DNA of 5,886 bases from Propionibacteriaceae bacterium (GTDB lineage: Bacteria; Actinomycetota; Actinomycetes; Propionibacteriales; Propionibacteriaceae), in NCBI GenBank assembly GCA_030538175.1, contig JAUNUL010000194.1, positions 1-5,886 on the forward strand. The letters are read 5' to 3'. A program made the translations under genes and the position numbers. Within the stretch, counting starts at the first letter, position 1. Every line of letters starts with the position of its first letter. The notes below the pieces were generated by a model. The model was not told where the DNA came from and did not search any database. It saw only the letters and a program-made list of their open reading frames with translations. Below, piece by piece: positions 1-5,886 of the stretch.

Positions 1-61
1 GGCCACGATCGACACCAGCACGGATGGCTCCGCCACGCGCCACGCGGGTGATGACCGGTGA
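1..61 (+). CDS. 3' end of upstream gene, possibly mnmA (tRNA 2-thiouridylase), partial
   Basis: The frame beginning at base 2 is open to a TGA at 59-61 and encodes only 19 residues (ATIDTSTDGSATRHAGDDR). Its stop overlaps the GTG start of the next gene in a GTGA arrangement, which suggests co-transcription and translational coupling. The leading ATI resembles the last beta strand of actinobacterial MnmA proteins, which often end in a '..GSATI..' segment plus a short variable tail. The following gene pair (short MetE-like protein, then ligA) is also one I recall lying downstream of mnmA in actinobacteria. MnmA would thiolate U34 of certain tRNAs. Too little sequence is present to prove this: the open frame is seen, the identity is inferred. 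Confidence 0.45.
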   Translation, partial: ATIDTSTDGSATRHAGDDR

Positions 62-1071
62 AGATCGGGGTGACCGGCATCGGTTCCTGGCCGGGTTCGG
101 ATGTCGCTGCGACCCAACGTCGGCTGCTGGGGGAGTTGGGCGAGGCCCCGGATATGCCCCATCTGCCGGAGTTGCCCGCACGTGGACTGGGTTCGGACAT
201 GATCGGCCGGGCCCTAGCTCTGATCGGTGAGTTCGGCTTCGAGCTCCAGCCGACCGGTTGGCGGGTCACCGACGCTCCCGGCATGGATCATCGCCGAGCC
301 CGGGCGAGGTGGCGCGAGGACCTTGATCTGGCCGAGGAGGCCGCGCAGGGGTACGCCGGGGCGTACAAGCTTGCCGTGACCGGCCCCTGGACGTTGGCCG
401 CCCTCGTCGAACGCCCGCGCGGCGACCGGATGCTGGCCGACCACGGGGCACGCCGGGACCTGGCCGGGGCGCTTGCAGAAGGGATCGCCGGGGCCGTTGC
501 CGAGATCCACCGCCGACTTCCGGACCTCGAGTTGGTGCTCCAGATCGACGAACCGCTCCTCCCACGGGTGCAGGCGGGTCGCATCAAAACCGCCAGCGGG
601 TTCTCCCGGTTCCGCAGCATCGACGTGCCCGAGCTGAGCGAGACGTTCACCGGTTTGTTGACCACCGCCCAGGCTGCGTACGCCGGGACCCTGCCCACCG
701 CGCTGCACTGTTGTGCCCCGGGTCTCGACCCCGGATTCGTCTATCGCGCCGGCTTCGACGCGGTGTCCGTCCCCGCCGAGTTCCTCGACCATGCGGCGCT
801 GGATGCGTTGGGTCCGAGCATCGAGGCGGGTCGAGCCCTGTGGCTGGGCATCGCCCCGACCCATGTCCAGGACCAGCGTCTGCGCCCGGACACGCTGGCT
901 GAACGGACGCTCGGCCTGCTGCGCCCCCTCGAACTCGGTGCCCATTGGGCTGACCGGCTGCTGCTCACCCCGGCCTGTGGTCTGGCCGGTTGGACCCAGC
1001 GGCCGGCGGTGCAGCTCTTGCGGAGCCTGCGCGAGGCCACGGAGATCGTGGCCGGTGAACTCACCCGCTGA
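58..1071 (+). CDS. Stand-alone MetE-type (cobalamin-independent methionine synthase) catalytic-domain protein
   Basis: This 337-residue protein corresponds to the C-terminal (beta/alpha)8 barrel of MetE, which moves a methyl group to homocysteine sulfur on a zinc site; the N-terminal half of full-length MetE (about 750 residues) is absent. The MetE zinc ligands can be placed: H217 and C219 in LHCCAPG, E241 in VPAEF and C307 in TPACGL. The H-to-C spacing of 2 and H-to-E spacing of 24 match E. coli MetE (H641, C643, E665, then C726). A QIDEP motif (162-166) also matches the family, and the N-terminus begins with a barrel strand (TGIGSWPG). The GTG start is supported by the overlap with the upstream stop and by a weak ribosome site, GGGTGA, at 46-51. 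No signal peptide is seen, so it is cytoplasmic. The methyl donor cannot be told from sequence, and activity as a methionine synthase is inferred. Homologues are usually annotated as 'methionine synthase, vitamin B12-independent family'. Confidence 0.88.
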   Translation: MKIGVTGIGSWPGSDVAATQRRLLGELGEAPDMPHLPELPARGLGSDMIGRALALIGEFGFELQPTGWRVTDAPGMDHRRARARWREDLDLAEEAAQGYAGAYKLAVTGPWTLAALVERPRGDRMLADHGARRDLAGALAEGIAGAVAEIHRRLPDLELVLQIDEPLLPRVQAGRIKTASGFSRFRSIDVPELSETFTGLLTTAQAAYAGTLPTALHCCAPGLDPGFVYRAGFDAVSVPAEFLDHAALDALGPSIEAGRALWLGIAPTHVQDQRLRPDTLAERTLGLLRPLELGAHWADRLLLTPACGLAGWTQRPAVQLLRSLREATEIVAGELTR

Positions 1072-1138
1072 CCCTGACGTGCCCACTGACCCGCACGCGG
1101 CGAAGCCACGCGCTGACTGCCGGTGACCTCGGGCCCAG

Positions 1139-1205
1139 AGCTAAAGGAATCCCTAGCTGGCTGTTGAGGTTCTCCACTATCCCCACCCGGCGGGGAATCC
1201 TAGGG
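1139..1205. promoter_or_regulatory. Candidate operator region upstream of the TRAP operon
   Basis: The gap between the MetE-like gene and dctP (1072-1300) holds no convincing gene and no strong terminator. Within it, AGCTA (1139-1143) and TAGCT (1154-1158) form an inverted repeat around GGAATCC (1146-1152), which is itself a dyad (GGA-A-TCC) with nearly the same centre. GGAATCC followed by TAG recurs at 1194-1203, about 48 bases downstream. CCCTAG (1151-1156) and CTAGGG (1200-1205) are also inverted relative to each other, and TCCCC/GGGGA (1180-1184 and 1192-1196) could pair between them. Paired dyads ahead of a transporter operon are typical of repressor or activator binding, but no regulator gene lies in the window to match. 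TTGAGG at 1164-1169 and TAGGGT at 1201-1206 look like -35 and -10 elements but are too far apart to form one promoter, so I do not assign a start site. Confidence 0.3.
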
Positions 1206-1288
1206 TTCATGTCCAGCAGATCCTTCCGGTGATGGACCCGTCCAACCCGAGCCGCCGCCGCGAAGGCCTCACATGCATCAGACGCAAC

Positions 1289-1295
1289 AAGGGAG
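1289..1295 (+). promoter_or_regulatory. Ribosome binding site deciding the dctP start
   Basis: AAGGGAG lies 5 bases before the ATG at 1301. It selects this ATG over an in-frame GTG at 1295 (inside the site itself) and over GTG/ATG codons at 1229 and 1232. The longer starts would put a charged, arginine-rich leader before the lipoprotein signal. Confidence 0.8.
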
Positions 1296-1300
1296 TGGCG

Positions 1301-2386
1301 ATGAAGAGAAGGACACTGTTCGCGGCAGCGGCAGCGACAGCGAGCCTGGCGCTTGGTCTGAGCGCCTGCGGAGGCGGCGGCGCGGGCGGCGGAGGCGGAG
1401 CGGATGGGGATCAGACCCCTGTCACCCTGACCTTCGTCACCGGCTTCCCGGAGAAGCTCGAGAACAACGACGGGTTCTGGATGTTCCGGGACAAGCTCAA
1501 GGAAAAGGCCCCTTGGGTCACGATCGAATATCGCGGTGGCCCCGAGGTCATCGCACCCACGCAGCTGATCGAGAGCGTCTCGTCCGGTGCGATCGATGGT
1601 GCGCACCTGCCGGGTGACTACTACACCGGCCAGCTGCCCGCCATGGAGATCCAGCGGTTCACCCCGTACAGCCCCCAGCAGGAGCGCGAGAACGGGCTGA
1701 TCGAGCTGTGGCAGGAAGTCCACGCGCCGATCGGCGTGCACCTCGTCGGCCGCACCCACGCGGGCATCCCGCAGGTCATCATGCTCAAGGACAAGATCGA
1801 CAAGCCCGACCTGACCGGCAAGTCGGTCCGGGTGTCCTCGACCACGTCGAACATGGTGCGCGCCCTCGGTGGCACCCCGGTGGAGATGCCGGGTGGCGAG
1901 GTTTACACCGCCATGGAGCGTGGCGTGGTGCAGGGCACCACGTGGACCTCGGTGGGTGCGACCGGGTTCGGCTTCGAGAAGCAGGCCAAGTTCTATATTG
2001 TCCCCCGCTTCTATGACTCCGTCGCCAACACCGTGATCAACCAGGATCGTTGGGACGAGTTGGAGCCGGAGACGCAGAAGGCGATCACCGAGGCCATGGC
2101 TGAGTCCGAGCCGCTGATCTTCGAGCACTATCAGAAGCTGCAGGCCGAGGAGACCCAGAAGTGGCTGGACGCTGGCGTCCAGCGCATCGAGTTCACCGGT
2201 GCTGATGCCGAGAAGATGCTCAAGATCGCCTATGTCGACGCGTGGGACACCCTCGACTGGAACCGGATCACCAAGGACTCCCCGGGCGCACTGAAGATCC
2301 GCGAAGAGTTCGAGAAGCAGTACACCGGTGACCTCACCAAGGTCGTGCCCGGTGGCATCGACATCAAGGGCACCAGTGAGCAGTGA
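1301..2386 (+). CDS. dctP: TRAP transporter substrate-binding lipoprotein DctP
   Basis: This 361-residue extracytoplasmic binding protein captures the substrate and delivers it to the DctQM membrane complex. Residues 1-23 are a lipoprotein signal: MKRR, a hydrophobic Ala/Leu stretch, then the lipobox LSAC with C23 as the lipidated cysteine, so the protein should be membrane-anchored outside the cell, as expected in Gram-positives. A glycine-rich linker follows (24-36). The mature part has DctP family hallmarks: GGPEVI (79-84), LTGKSVRV (171-178) with R177 at the place of the arginine that clamps the substrate carboxylate, and the signature around 190-212 (G-TPVEM-EVYTAMERGVVQG). The usual Asp-Gly that ends this signature reads Gln-Gly here (Q211, G212), and W215 lies in the adjoining pocket segment. 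The length is normal for the family once the long signal and linker are allowed for. It is first in the operon and overlaps dctQ by 11 bases. The substrate is probably a carboxylate; I cannot name it. Confidence 0.93.
   Translation: MKRRTLFAAAAATASLALGLSACGGGGAGGGGGADGDQTPVTLTFVTGFPEKLENNDGFWMFRDKLKEKAPWVTIEYRGGPEVIAPTQLIESVSSGAIDGAHLPGDYYTGQLPAMEIQRFTPYSPQQERENGLIELWQEVHAPIGVHLVGRTHAGIPQVIMLKDKIDKPDLTGKSVRVSSTTSNMVRALGGTPVEMPGGEVYTAMERGVVQGTTWTSVGATGFGFEKQAKFYIVPRFYDSVANTVINQDRWDELEPETQKAITEAMAESEPLIFEHYQKLQAEETQKWLDAGVQRIEFTGADAEKMLKIAYVDAWDTLDWNRITKDSPGALKIREEFEKQYTGDLTKVVPGGIDIKGTSEQ
2366..2370 (+). promoter_or_regulatory. Ribosome binding site deciding the dctQ start
   Basis: AAGGG inside the end of dctP lies 5 bases ahead of GTG 2376. 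This supports GTG 2376 as the dctQ start, rather than the in-frame ATG at 2328, which would overlap dctP by 59 bases and has no comparable site. Confidence 0.7.
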
Positions 2387-2993
2387 TTCTGATCGGAACA
2401 CGGGGGACGGGGCGGACTCCTATATCGAGGCCGCCCCGCCCACCCCGGCCCACGATCTGCACGCAGCCATCGAGGCGGACGACGGTGATGCACCGCCGAA
2501 GCCGACGTGGCTGCCGATGCGAGTCCTGGAGTGGCTCGGCGCGTTGGTCATCCTCGCGCTCACCGTGGGTATTACGTATTCGGTGGCCGTCCGCGCCGCC
2601 GGACATGGCCTGACCGGCGCAATCGAGCTGGCAGGTCTGGCAATGGTCTTCGTGGTCATCCTGGGTGCCCCCGGGCTGGCCCTGCGCGATGAACACGTCC
2701 GGCTGGAGTTGGCGGACTTCGTGCTCGGCAAGAAGGCGCTCACAGGCCTGCAATGGTTCGGGCTGCTGTTCCAGTTCCTCGTGGTGGCGTTGCTGTGCTT
2801 CGCAATGTGGCAGGTGCTGCAGGCGGACCTGCGCCGCGGAACGACGGTGGCGGGCGACCTGCGGTTGCCGCGCTATTGGGTCTCGGGTTCGGTCCTCGTG
2901 GGCTTCGTCTTCTTGGGCTTGGCCTTGATCAAGAACTTCATCGACTCGCTCCGGCACAAAGACCCGGACCCGGCCGTGGAAACGGAGGCCTGA
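2376..2993 (+). CDS. dctQ: TRAP transporter small membrane subunit DctQ
   Basis: This 205-residue integral membrane protein pairs with DctM to form the TRAP permease. Four hydrophobic segments fit the family's four-helix plan, at roughly residues 50-72, 84-103, 125-147 and 169-188. Between the second and third is the conserved DctQ stretch, seen here as IELAG (83-87) and ALRDEHVRLEL (102-112). The loop before helix four has the typical threonine/proline pattern (GTTVAG, then LRLPRYWV). Start: GTG 2376 with a ribosome site 5 bases upstream, overlapping the end of dctP by 11 bases and so probably translationally coupled. An odd point is the hydrophilic, acidic and proline-containing N-terminal extension of about 45 residues before helix one (SSDSDRNTGDGADS onward), longer than the short tail of most DctQ proteins. 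It is expected on the cytoplasmic side, and its role is unknown. Confidence 0.92.
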   Translation: MSSDSDRNTGDGADSYIEAAPPTPAHDLHAAIEADDGDAPPKPTWLPMRVLEWLGALVILALTVGITYSVAVRAAGHGLTGAIELAGLAMVFVVILGAPGLALRDEHVRLELADFVLGKKALTGLQWFGLLFQFLVVALLCFAMWQVLQADLRRGTTVAGDLRLPRYWVSGSVLVGFVFLGLALIKNFIDSLRHKDPDPAVETEA

Positions 2994-2996
2994 GTC

Positions 2997-5886
<2,890 letters not shown>

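Noticed and set aside
24..230. 68-codon + strand frame overlapping the start of the MetE-like gene
   Set aside because: It is out of frame with a strongly supported gene, and its Arg/Gly/Pro-rich translation is typical of a shadow frame.
1091..1140. Possible terminator after the MetE-like gene (GGC-GAA-GCC and CTCGGGCCCAGAG)
   Set aside because: The stems are 3 bp or lack a loop, and there is no T-run, so this is too weak to call a terminator.
1229..1300. Upstream GTG/ATG starts extending dctP by 24 residues
   Set aside because: They have no good ribosome site and would bury the lipoprotein signal behind an arginine-rich leader. The ATG at 1301 has AAGGGAG at ideal spacing.
1061..2401. Long antisense open frame (446 codons) opposite dctP
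   Set aside because: It lies entirely opposite a well-supported gene, has a low-complexity His/Arg/Asp/Gly-rich translation and no recognisable family. It is a by-product of high GC at third positions.

Overview
The window comes from a high-GC Gram-positive bacterium, most likely an actinobacterium. Four observations point there: strong G/C preference at third codon positions, with long spurious open frames on the antisense strand; three GTG starts among the five main genes; a LigA protein that reads like the actinobacterial/mycobacterial type; and a gene order (possible mnmA end, short MetE-like gene, ligA) that I recall as typical of actinobacteria. All of this is inference from sequence features and remembered families; no database search was possible. 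All genes lie on the + strand.

Layout. Positions 1-61 hold the last codons of an upstream gene, plausibly the tRNA 2-thiouridylase gene mnmA. It overlaps by 3 bases the GTG start of a 337-residue protein (58-1071) that matches only the catalytic C-terminal barrel of cobalamin-independent methionine synthase and keeps all four expected zinc ligands. A 229-base non-coding gap (1072-1300) follows. It contains a small near-palindrome whose core recurs about 50 bases downstream, a candidate operator region for the next operon.

Positions 1301-4304 hold a complete, tightly packed tripartite TRAP transporter operon: dctP (lipoprotein substrate-binding protein), dctQ (small membrane subunit, 11-base overlap with dctP) and dctM (large membrane subunit, 3 bases after dctQ). 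Together these should import an organic acid, probably a carboxylate, driven by a sodium gradient. The operon ends in a strong 13-bp GC-rich hairpin terminator (4334-4365).

The 5' two thirds of ligA (NAD+-dependent DNA ligase) start at 4394 and run off the window end. Only 28 bases separate the terminator stem from its GTG start. There is no Shine-Dalgarno sequence, but a TATGTT box sits exactly where a -10 element would be for a transcript beginning at the start codon, so ligA is probably expressed as a leaderless mRNA.

Assessment: the genes belong to known families, and I see no sign of a wholly new system. The points worth a second look are the TRAP operon sitting inside what is often a contiguous housekeeping cluster, the stand-alone MetE catalytic domain with no visible folate-binding half, the candidate operator, and the compact terminator/leaderless-promoter junction ahead of ligA.
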